Shown piece by piece: positions 1 through 36,954 of a stretch of DNA of 64,000 nt. Under the pieces are notes generated by a model. The model worked only from the letters and a program-made list of their open reading frames with translations, was not told the origin of the DNA and did not search any database. Position 1 is the stretch's first letter, and each line of letters starts with the position of its first letter. The position numbers and the translations under genes are program-made. Origin of the DNA: Chondrilla cf. caribensis (Eukaryota; Porifera; Demospongiae; Chondrillida; Chondrillidae); assembly GCA_964020155.1 (NCBI GenBank), contig OZ026563.1, forward strand, positions 1,148,824 through 1,212,823. The letters are read 5' to 3'.

Positions 1-103
1 AGCACACAATAGTATGTAACACACTTGTTATTATAATATAATGTAAAAAATAATTAATTAATACAAATAAAGTATCAATTGTTCCTCATTTAATCAATCA
101 ATT

Positions 104-3118
<3,015 letters not shown>

Positions 3119-3568
3119 TCTTTCGTAACCTTTTATTAGGTCGGGAAGATCCGAAGATCTATGCCATAACGCAGCCAGCCATGCAGTCTAGCTTAGCCAG
3201 CCTCAGGAATAATATGGCTACTGAGCGCCTGTATGCATACGCAGCCAGATCTATTTGTTTCTAGAAGGAAGAGAGACCACATGCGCATTCTATACGAGCG
3301 TCTGGGATTCACCAGATTATTGTTCATTTTTAACCGTATTCCTTATCAATGTGCACAGAAGCCTCCGAACACAGAAGTGGGCACTTTCTATGACAAGAAT
3401 ACATTGCATAACACAGTCAAGGAGCCATAGTATTATTGTTACTATATGTGCCGTCCTTCTAGAGAGTGGTTCTACCCTCTGATAACCATCATGTACGTAT
3501 ATAATATATGTACGTATGTACGTAGTTTAAAATTAAGTGAATTTTGTTAAAATCTTGCTCTGTATATT
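3119..3568. other. Intergenic gap between the EVC 3' end and the KDM8 5' end
   Basis: There is no coding exon here. The region should contain the KDM8 promoter and the EVC 3' UTR. Short ORFs on both strands lack splice support or family features. A TACGTA/TATGTA-rich patch lies at about 3490-3525. Confidence 0.6.
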
Positions 3569-13023
<9,455 letters not shown>

Positions 13024-13261
13024 AGCAAAGTCTACTTTCAAATCGGAATCAGTTACTAGTACTGTGGGTCATGAAAAGAAATATGTGAACATACCTCAAG
13101 TTGGAACAAAACACATGCACTGCTTGTAACACAATTGGTGCTAATGAGGCAAAGGTGAAGGTGCGAGAAAGGCTCCTGTTCTTTCAGTTCTGGCCAGTTG
13201 AGCTACTAGGAGGGGAAAAGAAGTTGAATAAGCCACCAACTGCTTTCTACCAACAGCCAAA
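13024..13261. promoter_or_regulatory. Putative bidirectional promoter, EVC / EVC2
   Basis: 238 bp separate the two start codons, which point away from each other. A probable untranslated first EVC exon lies on the minus strand with a donor at about 13096. A GCAGCCATTTT motif at 13274-13284 lies just inside the EVC2 reading frame; no TATA box is evident. The promoter role is inferred from gene arrangement. Confidence 0.6.
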
Positions 13262-25232
<11,971 letters not shown>

Positions 25233-26067
25233 CACAGCAACCAAACAATACAAATAATTTGATCATTGTACATAATAATATTTATAATGTTATACATACA
25301 TACATACATATGTAGGATAACTACTACACTTGTGTGTGTATGTATGTACGTATAATATTATATGTACGTATATCCATGTGCTACATATGTATAATATTAT
25401 GTCTATTGAGTCAATGGCACTAGCTGCCAGACCCCAGAGAATTCATTGCATACGTACTTTTGCACACATACGTACATGTAAGGATACATACACAGTCATG
25501 GGCATTGTTAACATCAAGTGTGTACACCTAGGATCATCAGCACCTGTTGCTACTTTAAAGTACAGTAAACACTGCACAGCTGCTACTCCGTTCTACCATA
25601 CTAGTACACCTAGGATCATCAGCACCTGTTGCTACTTTATAGTGCAGTAAACACTGCACAGCTGCTACTCTGTTCTACCATACTAGTACACCTAGGATCA
25701 TCAGCACCTGTTGCTACTTTATAGTACAGTAAACACTGCACAGCTGCTACTCTCTACTACCGTACGTGTACAGCCTAGCGTCCTGCATCCATGCAACATG
25801 TCGTGGGCGTGCAATACACATAATATAGGAATGCAATAGAGAATGATATAAGGAAATGATCTCTCAATCTACCAATGATTTATTCAGTTGATTACTATGC
25901 AAACTAAGTTGATATGTACAAAATCGCAATTACGCGGGTTCAAAAGAGAGGGGCTAATAATACCATGAAATGAGGAAAAATTCTTCTACAGATGTGATAA
26001 TGTTGTAACGCATACACTGGGCTACCTACAGTAGTCACCAATACCATGTCCTCTGATGTCGCTGGAT
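25233..26067. other. Intergenic gap between convergent EVC2 and ACBD6, with an 82-bp tandem array
   Basis: No coding exon. It should hold the 3' ends of both genes. At about 25522-25760 an 82-bp unit containing GGATCATCAGCACCTGTTGC and CAGTAAACACTGCACAGCTG is repeated nearly three times. Confidence 0.8.
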
Positions 26068-29000
26068 TTAGCTGAAGAGACGCTCTGTGCTGTCATCCAT
26101 GGCAACGTTTTTTGGGGTGTCCATGTCGTTGTCTTTGATGTTCACATCAGCACCGAGTGACATCAACAAGGTGATAATGTCACCATGCCCACATGATGAT
26201 GCTGGACAGTAGTAGAAAACAAGGAATGTGATATGATGTGTAGTAAGGTAGGAACAGAGAAACACGTCTGGAACTGATCGAAACACGTCTGGGAGTGAAA
26301 CATGACTGGGAGTGAAACATGTGGTCCCACAAGTGATCACATTAGACAGATTCCATTGTGGGTCCTATATGTGACCACATTAGACAGGTCCCATAGGTGA
26401 CCACATTAGACAAGTTCCACTGTACATGAGGTCCCACAGGTGACCACATTAGACAAGTTCCACTGTACATGAGGTCCCACAGGTGACCACATTAGACAGG
26501 TTCCACTGTACATGAGGTCCCACAGGTGACCACATTAGACAAGTTCCACTGTACACGAGGTCCCACAGGTGACCACATTAGACAGGTTCTACTGTACATG
26601 AGGTCCCACAGGTAATTTCACAGACTAATATTGTAGTGAATATTCAAACACGGTCAATTCAAAATCAACCTGCAGACCTCATCTGTTAAAGGTTATCAAT
26701 TTATAATCTGATAACAACAGGCAATGATAATACTATTAGCTCACTAGCACAACTGGTACGTGGCAGTACAATGATAAGGATACCAATGAACACAGTGGAA
26801 CCTGTCCATTGCAGCCACCCTTGGGAACTGGAGAAGTGGCTGTTGTAAAGATGTTGCCTGTATATCAAGGTTGAAGCGTACACCATAGACCCTCATGGGA
26901 CTTAGTAACCAGGATGTTGAAGAGACGTTGCCTGTATATCAAGGTTGAAGTGTACACTATTGACCTTTACAGGACATATTAACCGGGATGTTGAAGAGAG
27001 GTGGTGACCTACTAGTAACATAATAGTGACCATTATACCGGATTTCACTGTATTGACCTCTGACATCACAGCCAATGTAGTGACATCACCTGTTTGTAAA
27101 AACACACACACCATGTACCATTTGGAAGTAACGGGAGGTTTTAATGTACTATGGAACTGAGATATTCAGAAATACATACAACACCTTGGTGATGGTACTC
27201 AATTGTGAATAAATCTTAAAATTTAAATTTTCCTTGTTTGTATAAGCATGGCAAGGCAGGTGTACTATGATATACACAGGAAGTACATAGTAGGTTGTAG
27301 ACAGATCATGGCAAGACAAGCAATTCTATAGCAACACTAGCATCTCCACGGTAACAACAGAACTTCCAAGTGCCATAAACAATCACCCATCACACATCCC
27401 ATAACTTATGGAATGTGAACTGGTGTACTGGTTCAACACGTCATGTTCTGACTTACCATAGTGTAGTGGAGTTTGACCCTCAGTATCCTGTAGGGCGGAC
27501 AGGTACACACAGCTCAACACAACGTACACGCACATGGCAGTTGCAGTGTTAACATGGTACATAGAACAAACAAATAAATAGCACAAAAATAAAATAAAAA
27601 AGCAACAATATTCTAAAAAGATACACTTTTGTTAATCTACCACTGCTTTATCCACCAAATCTTTTAATTCGCCACAATTCCCCAGTTCTATTGTAATGCA
27701 CAAGTATTAATGAATTTCCAGTTAATCCACCGAATTCGCTCATCCACCATATTCTTTGAAAACAATTTGTGACGGGAATTAACGAGAATCCATTGTATTA
27801 CTACAGATACATGTTTGTATACTAGGGGAGACTGCAGGAGGAAAACACCAGTTTCATTCAGGATGAATCTTCTCTGAAACAGTATTAAATGAACACTGCT
27901 GTTTCAATACAGGCTTCCTGATATACAGGGACATTCAAGAATGCTCCAATTGTGTTTTATAGTCAATGGAACTGGTAAGGTTTTTCCTCCTGCGGATTCA
28001 TAGGACCATATCCCCATTCCGGTACACTTACTGAACCAGAGTGGGAATTATTGCCAACGTGTTCTCAAAAGTGTCCTTATGTAAGTGTCAATAGGGATGT
28101 AGGGATGAGGTCAGCTATGGCCAGCTGGCAAGATAAGTCAGATGTGGCAAATTTCAACATCTGTACCTCCTTCAACGTCAGATTCATCTCAGTGGCCTAC
28201 CATATACTCTCCAGTAAAAGCCCTGTATCATGAACATTCACTGGAGATACTTGTACTCCACACTACATGGACAATCACTGGAGATACTTGTACTCCACAC
28301 TACATGGACAATCACTGGAGATACTTGTACTCCTCACTACATGGACAATCACTGGAGATACTTGTACTCCACACTACATGGACAATCACTGGAGATACTT
28401 GTACTCCTCACTACATGGACATGCACAGGAGATACTTATACTCCTCACTACATGGACTGCTGACCATGGAAGTAAGGCCTACAGCTGTCCTTTCAGGCAT
28501 CAAATAACACCCTTAGTTCGGAACCACAGATGGTGTATTACAGAGGCTTCCTCATTGTGGAAAATTTCAGTGAAGAGGTTTCAGAAGGTTTGCTTCTGGA
28601 ACGAAGTAACACTAATCCAAATCAATTACGCCAATTACATGGGAAAATGAAGGAAGGCTTCACAGTCCAAAGATGTCCTCACGATGCACATGACTGACCT
28701 ACTGTTACTGCAAGTCACACAAACACACAGTCAAGCAGACAGGTACAACACATTCCAACACACATCAGAGACACAAACAAATTCAAAACACACACAAATG
28801 TATATATACGAACACACACATAAACACAACATATACATCACACATACGTGTACACAAACACATACACCACACATACGTATACACAAACACATACATGCAC
28901 ACACATACAAACACATACAAATTATATCACTAATTCAAAGTGATAAATGTTCATACATTACCTGCATATTTAAATTTCCCCCTTTACCAGCCAGCAACTG

Positions 29001-29803
29001 GACAATCTGGAGGTGACCACGGTCGCAAGCCCAATGTAGCAGTGTCATCCCCTATGGTAAAATAAGACATGAAGCTGGTACTAGAAGTGAGACCTAAAGT
29101 TGGTACTAGGAGTGAGACCTACAGCTGGTACTAGAAGTGAGACCTACAGCTGGTACTAGAAGTGAGACCTACAGCTGGTGCTAGAAGTGAGACCTACAGC
29201 TGGTGCTAGGAGTGAGACCTACAGATGGTGCCAGAAGTGTGACCTACAGTTGGTACTAGAAGAGAGACCTACAGCTGGTGCTAGAAATGAGAACTACAGC
29301 TGGTGCTAGATGTGAGACCTACAGCTGGTGCTAGAAATGAGACCTACAGCTGGTGTTAGATGTGATATATGGATGGTGTGACAACTATAAAATCCCCACC
29401 ATAAAAAGTCTTATTTGCATACAGGACACATTCTACCACGTACATTATCGTCCTGAAGGTTGATGTTTTCCGAGTCTAGAAGACCGTCCAACATTTTCGC
29501 ATTCCCCTCCTTGCACCAATCAAACAGAGACTTCTCCTCGTCCTTCAGTGTCTCCTCTGTCCTAGCTAATACACTCACAGATGGACCCCCACTTCCTCCC
29601 CCTCCTCCACTTCCACTCTCCTCTACAGCTGCAGTGTTGGTATGACCTTTGTTCTAATGACAGGATGAGGTCAAAAACAGGCAGGCAGTTACTGTTTAAA
29701 GAAAAACCACATACATACATACATACATACATGTGTGCATACATACATATATACATACATACCTACGTACATACATGTGTACATACATACATACATACAT
29801 ACA

Positions 29804-29834
<31 letters not shown>

Positions 29835-30465
29835 GTACATGCATACATATATACATACATACATACATACATACATGTGTACATACATACATGCGTACAT
29901 ACATACATACATACATACATACATGCGTACATACATACATACATACGTACATGTATACAACCATGCATGCATACACATGGGATCATGCATGATTTTCCAA
30001 TATTTCAAGTGTCAACTTACAGACGTCAGATTCTCTTGTGCCTGCTGCTCCCAATCAGGTAAAAGTGAGGATACTAACAGGATATACTGCTGCATGGCTA
30101 CATGCTTGGCCATATCGCCCAAGCTCTTCCAAGCCTCCCTAACAATAGACAAAAAATTAATACTATGTATGCAACTCTTGCAAGGATTGGAAAATTTACC
30201 TATATAGAAAACCTCTCACCATTTAGCCTTGCCAACCATATCAAAGAAGCCTGGTTTTGGTGCGGTACATGGACCGTTCTCGCTCTGGGGACGACAGAAA
30301 TGGTAAAAAAGTAACTAAATTAAAACTCCAGTACCCTCTTACCTGCTTGAAAAACGCGTATAACTTGAGCTTATCATCGTTACTGAGCTTCAGTTTCGTA
30401 GCTCTTTTTATGACATCACTAGCTAGACGGAATGTTTCTTCAACAGTGTCTGCTTTGGCAGCCAT
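26068..30465 (-). CDS. ACBD6: ACBD6-like acyl-CoA-binding ankyrin protein, complete, 7 exons
   Basis: Exons: 30465-30343, 30284-30220, 30138-30021, 29653-29444, 29051-28962, 27487-27457 (only 31 nt), 26201-26068 (TAA 26068-26070). The phases close to about 256 residues (human ACBD6 about 282). The N-terminal acyl-CoA-binding fold shows LSNDDKLKLYAFFKQ, CTAPKPGFFDMVGKAKW and EAWKSLGDM, the family signature for the ligand pocket. A Gly/Ser/Glu-rich linker (GSGGGGGSGG) leads to a C-terminal ankyrin block (GMTLLHWACDRGHLQIVQLL, DTEGQTPLHY, HGDIITLLMSLGADVNIKDN). Family members bind long-chain acyl-CoA in cytosol and nucleus and support lipid acylation and N-myristoylation. The start codon lies in AAAATGGCTGC. 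The introns carry four separate tandem arrays. Confidence 0.93.
26283..26612. repeat. About 43-bp tandem array, ACBD6 intron 6
   Basis: The unit contains GTCCCACAGGTGACCACATT and AGACAGGTTCCACTGTACAT. There are about 7 copies, the first ones diverged and the later ones nearly identical. The CCACTGTAC ending resembles the ends of the MITE families. Confidence 0.9.
26795..27062. mobile_element. Probable MITE-like repeat related to families B and C, with an internal duplication
   Basis: It starts ACAGTGGAACCTGTCC and ends CCGGATTTCACTGTA. The internal phrase TTGCCTGTATATCAAGGTTG occurs twice, about 78 bp apart. No ORF. Confidence 0.6.
27622..27797 (+). mobile_element. MITE family A, copy 4 (ACBD6 intron 5)
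   Basis: It has CTACCACTGCTTTATCCACC, ATTCCCCAGTTCT and TTAATCCACCGAATTC; the right end is ACGAGAATCCATTGTA. The left end is degraded. Confidence 0.8.
28232..28458. repeat. 37-bp tandem array, ACBD6 intron 5
   Basis: The unit joins ACATGGACAATCACTGGAGA and TACTTGTACTCCACACT. There are about 6 copies; ORFs through it on the plus strand are by-products of the repeat. Confidence 0.93.
29066..29365. repeat. About 25-bp tandem array, ACBD6 intron 4
   Basis: The unit is based on GTGAGACCTACAGCTGGTGC followed by TAGAA. About 12 imperfect copies. Confidence 0.92.
29710..29966. repeat. (ACAT)n tetranucleotide array, ACBD6 intron 3
   Basis: About 255 bp of CATA/ACAT with ACGT, TGTG and TGCG interruptions. 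It makes long spurious Tyr/Ile/His/Thr or Met/Tyr/Val/Cys ORFs in several frames. Confidence 0.97.
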
Positions 30466-31262
30466 TTTTCCAGTCCGCCGACGACATTGCGTAACATCAA
30501 TTTCATGAATCACTGAACAAAACTCAACTCCCTACAACTCGGGTCCAAACTTCTTGTGCAATGTTATTGTATACTTGTGCAAGGGCTCCGTCAGATTGCG
30601 CAATGGCTACCGGTTGACCACAATCGCTCCCTGCCCTAACATCTATTTTCAAGGGTACTTCTCCTACAACAAGGAACACACTGTAATGTTAACATTGCTA
30701 CAACAACTCATTGCAATTGTTCATTTCACAGACAACACTAGCCTTGCTCCTAGACCCCACAAGAGCCTCTGTGGAAAATGGGTCTAGTGACAATGGGACA
30801 GCCTCACTTGGCCCTATGAAGCAACCATTGTTGTAACTGTTGTTCCATGTTGGCTGGCCAATCACAGTGCCACAATACTGTCACATGTTGGCTGGCCAAT
30901 CACAGTGCCACAATACTGTCACATGTTCAACTGAATGGCCATTAGTAATCCACAACAACGACATTGACCTATGGTGTTCCAAGACTTAATGTGTCTTTTT
31001 CTGAGGTTAAAACAGACAGAGCCATTCATCAAAGGCCCATGAATTAAACAACAAAGTGGGCTTTGTTCCACTGTCATTTAGTTTCATTTCCCTCGTAACA
31101 AGTGTGATGTCGTCATCAAATGATAATGCATGATAGGCTTGAGTGAACTGTCCTACTGTCACCATACCCACTTTTTGGCAAGGGGGGGTCTGGAGATGAG
31201 GCTAAGCCAAAGTGCAACAACATAGTAGTACTGTGTAGGACCTCACTCACTATTTTTGAATG

Positions 31263-31308
<46 letters not shown>
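30466..31308. other. Region between ACBD6 start and the last identified NUBPL exon
   Basis: No exon was recognised. It should contain the ACBD6 promoter and the missing NUBPL 3' end. A 38-bp unit with TGTTGGCTGGCCAATCACAG is tandemly duplicated at about 30846-30925 and carries a CCAAT box in each copy. Confidence 0.6.
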
Positions 31309-31311
<3 letters not shown>

Positions 31312-31501
31312 GTGGACAGTGGATCCGCAGTGTCTTGTAACTGCAGGATGTCCTTCCATGTGTAGCAGTACACAAAGAGAGGATATGTAGTACCAGTGTG
31401 GTCACACATGGAAGGAAATAGTGTAAACACCTGCAGTTGATTTTCCACGTGTATTTTTAGGCCAATGAGCATAATTTGCAAGGTCAAATACAATCATGTA
31501 T

Positions 31502-31554
<53 letters not shown>

Positions 31555-32286
31555 TACACACACACATACACACACACACCAAGAATTGGAACATTAATGT
31601 CCCTGGCAACCTGGAATCCTCCATCATGACCAAATATGTGCTCAGAGTGACCACATTTGGGACAGACATACACGCTCATGTTCTGTACGATCCCGAGGAC
31701 CTAGCAGTGATACACATAAAGACAGAGTGAATTTCTTCTGTACCCCACGAACACACAGGAGGCAACACAAGTCCTGCAATTTGTTGGTTAGTGCATGCAG
31801 TGGAACCTCTTTATAAAGGACACATCGGGGTTAGCTCATTTGTCCGTTACAGAGAAGTGGTCCTCTCTCAGAGAAAAAATGTATTAGCACTATAGGTAAG
31901 TCTATTTTGGTGCCTTAGAAAGTGTCCTTTGTAGGGAGGTAATTTCTAAGGTGTCCCTTATTCAGAGTGTCCTTTAGCAGAGGTTCTACTGTACTTATGT
32001 CATTCTACAACATAACACCTTCCCACTGCTGCTCTGCCTTGGGCTACTCACTGGCACATTCACTTGTCTGAACATCTCTGCTCCCCTCACCACATCCAGT
32101 AGAGCAATGTCTTGGGGAGTTGTAACTAGTACAGCACCTACAGGACAGGGAGACACCTGAGTCGAAAACAGGATGCGGCAAGTGTGTGCCATGTTTTGAT
32201 GTGAGACATATGTACGTATGTACATGCTTGTTTAGTACCTATGAATATTGCATGTATGTATGTAATGCTTCTATATAAACAGGAAG

Positions 32287-32359
<73 letters not shown>

Positions 32360-35300
32360 TTGTGTGTAAGTGTGTGTGCACATATACACAGGCACACCTG
32401 AAACAGGAATTTGCTGTGAAATGGTAAGCTGCGTGTCCCCTGTTCCTGGCGGCATATCAACCACCAGTACATCCAGCACTCCCCAATCCACTCCTCGAAG
32501 TAGCTTCTGTACCGCAGACATCACCATCAACCCTCGCCACACGACAGCTGCCTTTTCCTCCACCAGGAACCCCATTGACATACTAAACAAGACAAATAGG
32601 AAAGGCATTGAATTAAATTGAATGAATCAATTATTTCATCCACATCCATATACATATACATACATACATACATACATATGTACATACATACATACACACA
32701 TATGTATATATGTATATATACAGGTATATGGATAGGGATACACAAAAGGTGATCCTATAAGTGTACCCCCCGATAAAATATAATACATACTAGACAGATG
32801 GAGAAAGAAGAAACAAAAGACGATAGTGGTGGTTACTGTGGTTAAACATGATGAGAATACGTAATATGGTATTCCCATTGTGTAAAATAAGTAAATCTAA
32901 GCAATCCACCATAAGTATGCAGTGGACATCTATTAAAGGACACTCTGAATGAAGGACATGGTAGAAATCACCTCCCTACAGAGGACACTCTGAATGAAGG
33001 ACATGGTAGAAATCACCTCCCTACAGAGGACACTCTGAATGAAGGACATGGTAGAAATCACCTCCCTACAGAGGACACTCTGAATGAAGGACATGGTAGA
33101 AATCACCTCTCTACAGAGGACACTCTGAATGAAGGACATGGTAGAAATCACCTCTCTACAGAGGACACTCTGAATGAAGGACATGGTAGAAATCACCTCT
33201 CTACAGAGGACACTCTGAATGAAGGACATGGTAGAAATCACCTCTCTACAGAGGACACTCTGAATGAAGGACATGGTAGAAATCACCTCTCTACAGAGGA
33301 CACTCTTTGAAGTGAACCAAAATGGACTTCCCAATACGTAGTGCCCGATACATGCACTTTTACCAACCTCCTTGCAATGAACAAAATAGGTGGTCACAAT
33401 ATGTTTGCTGTTAACTGCAGTCAAGCATCCTCCTCAACCTGACCATATTCTGAGACACAGCCATTTCCATAATATCACAAGAATGTCCTTACTTCATTTA
33501 TAGACTCCAAACCCTGCTTCAACAACACCTAAACTGGCATGTTGTTTACTGCCCAAGAAGTGTAGCCTTATCAAGATTCAACTGTTTAAGAAATTAGTGT
33601 AGCAATTGCTGATGAAAGTGCATTATAATTGAAATACAACACATAGTACTCTAGGTCATCACTCATGGCTACATACATGTACGTACTATGGTAGTAAATA
33701 CACTTAGCATCCTGGTACCAGGCTGCTTCAACTGACATCAAAGGTCCCTTCTGTGATGTAATAATTCCAATTGAACTCAAAGCAGTGGAAAAATTGTTCA
33801 TCCATTAAATTTTTCCGCACTTGTAGGTTAAACACTCAGAACACACACATGCACATACAAACACCACAAGACCATTGCAGCAAGACAAGGTGACAACTAA
33901 TTTGTAGCATATTAGTCTGTTATGAACACAACTGCAAACACAGAGTGCTGTGCACGTGTACAGATCGTACCGATAACAGGACATAATAAACACAAGGCAT
34001 ACAGACGTACATACAGTGTTATCGCCAGGCCAATTTGAAGGGTACAGCACCTTTTCCAGAGCCAGAAACTCTTAATATGACATAAAAATCTTTGTACTCT
34101 GTTTAAAAATCAACATCATAATGTGGTTAAATGGTTGAGTAGTATGATGTGGGTATTGTTTATGTGTTTTATTGTGTTTTTTTTTCAACAAGGAAATATT
34201 GTTCCTATAATTCCTGGTCACTACGGACAAATACATGTAAATACATTAAAATGTGTAGGCTTCATCACACCCTTGCATAACAAGAACATCCCCTTGGCGG
34301 GAACAAGAAGAATTGACATCTTGGGATTATTCACAAAGTAGAGTGAAAACTGTGTGAGAAGACCACCCAAAAGACCGTGGTCTCCAAAGACAGGTGGTCT
34401 TTGTACAGAAGTGTTCTGCTGTGGTTGAGCTGACATATTTGATATTCGAACAATGTTCACTTAGGACAGGTGGTCTTTGTGTACAGGTGGTCTTTATAAC
34501 AGGTTACGCTGTACTTCAAGATGATCTGACTGGAAACATCCCAACATCAATCAGAAGAGGAATACAGATTTTTTTCCACGAATTATTACAGTTATTACGG
34601 TGCCAGAGGAGACCGTATCAGGAGAACCACAAGGAACGTACCATTTGATCCCATAGTTGACCAGGGGAATCATCTTGTCTTCTGTGAAGTAAAGGGATCG
34701 CATGTTAGCTACAGCCATTATGATCCTGGCATTGAAAGAATATAACTTCATGTTTGCAAGGATGGAAATAATCAAAGCAAATGAATTTGTGCACAAAGTT
34801 TAATGAAAGTGGATAAAACAGTGGTAGATAAATGTGGATTTACTGTGTATTGAATGTATTAACTGGTTCATTTACACTTGGGGAGGTGTTATCAACACTC
34901 TCCTTGTCTCCTCAACATCACCATCACATTATTGTGATGTCTGTTGACAGAATATTCTGTAAGAGGACTCCACTGACTAAACAGATCACCCATCACAGAC
35001 CTGCTCACAATTTCACACACTGCCAACCGTCAAACCCATGTCACACCATAGATACTCAAGCTATTGTTCAAGTATCCAAGGTCACACACAGTATAGGTAC
35101 ACATAACACAGGTGTGACATAGATATAGTATAGGTATAGGTATAGGTATATACATAGTATAGGTACACATAACACAGATGTGACATAGATATAGTATAGG
35201 TATAGGTATAGGTATATACATAGTATAGGTACACATAACACAGATGTGACATAGATATAGTATAGGTATAGGTATAGGTATATACATAGTATAGGTACAC

Positions 35301-36135
35301 ATAACACAGATGTGACATAGATATAGTATAGGTATAGGTATAGGTATATACATAGTATAGGTACACATAACACAGATGTGACATAGATATAGTATAGGTA
35401 TAGGTATAGGTATATACATAGTATAGGTACACATAACACAGATGTGACATAGATATAGTATAGGTATAGGTATAGGTATATACATAGTATAGGTACACTT
35501 AACACAGATGTGACATAGATATAGTATAGGTATAGGTATAGGTATATACATAGTATAGGTACACATAACACAGATGTGACATAGATATAGTATAGGTATA
35601 GGTATATACATAGTATAGGTACACATAACACAGATGTGACATAGATATAGTATAGGTATAGGTATAGGTATATACATAGTATAGGTACACATAACACAGA
35701 TGTGACATAGATATAGTATAGGTATAGGTATAGGTATATACATAGTATAGGTACACATAACACAGATGTGACATAGATATAGTATAGGTATAGGTATAGG
35801 TATATACATAGTGTAGGTACACATAACACAGATGTGACACATGTACACCTGACTACACATGAGGGTACACAATCATGCACTAACATGTAAAGAGCTGTGT
35901 GCCAGTATATGCTATTGGGTAGTGTAGCTTTGATGAGACCTACGCTTGGAAAGTTCGGGCTGGCCTTTCAGATTCATCATTTTTGGAATGGAGGGTCCGT
36001 AGACATCGGCATCAAGGAGACCAACGCGTAGGCCTTCATCCAGTCTGGAAAGTGCAACTGAAATGTTCACTAAACATGGAGGATTAGAAAGAGAAAGGGC
36101 CAGTCCTTACAATAATAATATAGAGTAGGGTACTG

Positions 36136-36203
<68 letters not shown>

Positions 36204-36747
36204 GTATGTGTGTATGTATCACAGTCACACAGCTGAATCTTCAAGTTTAGATTTAGAAAAAAATTATTCATCGTGTCTATCCCATAAACCGAGTGTCAAA
36301 TGTAAAGTGATATGAAACCCAGTATTATTTTACTGACAGATGTCACGCACTCACTCTCCATACAGGTAAGATGATTTTCAAAACTGTACGTCCATTCATA
36401 CTGTATATATACCTAAGTGCATATAGTAGGCTATGTCAATAGAGTTCAAAAACCTCTTGCAGTCATGTACAAGGTGCCACAAATCACTGTCTGCCACACA
36501 AGCAGCAAAAATATAACCGACCTGCGGTGGTTGACTTCCCAACGCCTCCTTTTCCAGATGCCATCAATATCGTGTGTTCAATCCCGGGTATGGGCCATTT
36601 CTTTGGGGATTTCTTATCAGTTGAGTACCGTCTGGGAGTTGATTTACGACAAAGCGGAAACTGCTTACAATTCCTTAACTGGCCACTTATTTGAGGAATC
36701 GTTCTCAGAGACGTCCCATGGAACACTTTGCAAATGATTCTGTCCAT
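31309..36747 (-). CDS. NUBPL: NUBPL-like (IND1) mitochondrial Fe-S P-loop protein; 3' end not resolved
   Basis: Exons: 36747-36522, 36069-35944, 34708-34642, 32582-32398, 32137-32052, 31700-about 31578, 31352-31309. The N terminus is basic and probably a mitochondrial presequence. The deviant Walker A of the Mrp/NBP35 family, [10 protein letters not shown], is at about residues 65-74. [69 protein letters not shown] and the cluster-binding [12 protein letters not shown] follow in family order. The family delivers [4Fe-4S] clusters for respiratory complex I assembly. The sixth exon's donor sits in a TG tract: ending after the complete GGT codon keeps the next exon ([11 protein letters not shown]) in frame. 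The usual last ~25 residues (the human AYLRIAVEVV-like helix) were not found, so the C terminus may be spliced from an exon I missed or be lost. Confidence 0.88.
31797..31993. mobile_element. MITE family C, copy 2 (NUBPL intron 5)
   Basis: It starts GCAGTGGAACCTCTTTATAA and ends AGAGGTTCTACTGTAC, with the family C interior (GTATTAGCACTATAGG, AAAGTGTCCTTTGTAGGG). Confidence 0.87.
32936..33306. repeat. 45-bp tandem array derived from MITE family C (NUBPL intron 3)
   Basis: About 8 nearly identical units containing CACTCTGAATGAAGGACATG and GTAGAAATCACCTCCCTACA. The reverse complement of the unit matches the 3' part of family C (GTAGGGAGGT..TTCTA..GTGTCC). An early C/T change (CTCCC to CTCTC) separates left from right copies, giving an order of amplification. 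Confidence 0.93.
34342..34515. mobile_element. MITE family B, copy 3 (NUBPL intron 3)
   Basis: It starts AGTGAAAACTGTGTGAGAAG, has two ACAGGTGGTCTTTGT blocks and ends ACAGGTTACGCTGTAC. Confidence 0.85.
35091..35839. repeat. 66-bp minisatellite, NUBPL intron 2
   Basis: About 11 units of 66 bp containing ACATAACACAGATGTGACAT, followed by a TAGGTA-based segment. One unit is 60 bp, having lost one TAGGTA. Because 66 is divisible by 3, long repetitive ORFs appear in several minus-strand frames; they are not genes. Confidence 0.97.
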
Positions 36748-36954
36748 GATGTCATGGATCTATCATTACAAGTACGTTACAACAAAAGGTTAGGATTTGC
36801 CGCCATGTGGCCGCCATTTGCATTCTTGAGGCAGGCGTTGCTCGTTGACGTAAATTGTTCCTGCGCGTACTTTAGGGGTCTGTACGTGCTGGATCTGTAT
36901 TTCTCGTCTGTATGATTCAGCTGCGCGATTGGGTCATTCGTATCTCACTGGAAG
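36748..36954. promoter_or_regulatory. Putative bidirectional promoter, NUBPL / INPP5E
   Basis: 207 bp between divergent start codons. It holds GCCGCCATGTG and GCCGCCATTTG (36799-36820), both YY1-like on the minus strand, and a CRE-like TTGACGTAAA near 36846. Confidence 0.6.

Noticed and set aside
29701..29960. Regular repeat considered as a CRISPR array
   Set aside because: The unit is 4 bp with no unique spacers, in an animal intron.
29581..30207. 208-codon plus-strand ORF and Met/Tyr/Val/Cys ORFs on the opposite strand
   Set aside because: It runs through antisense ACBD6 exons and an ACAT tetranucleotide array; the minus strand has the phase-consistent gene.
32933..33424. 163-codon minus-strand ORF with a 15-residue repeat
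   Set aside because: It is produced by the 45-bp MITE-derived array; no other coding sign.
35030..35886. Repetitive ORFs of up to 280 codons on the minus strand
   Set aside because: They arise from the 66-bp minisatellite, whose unit length is a multiple of three; they lie in NUBPL intron 2.
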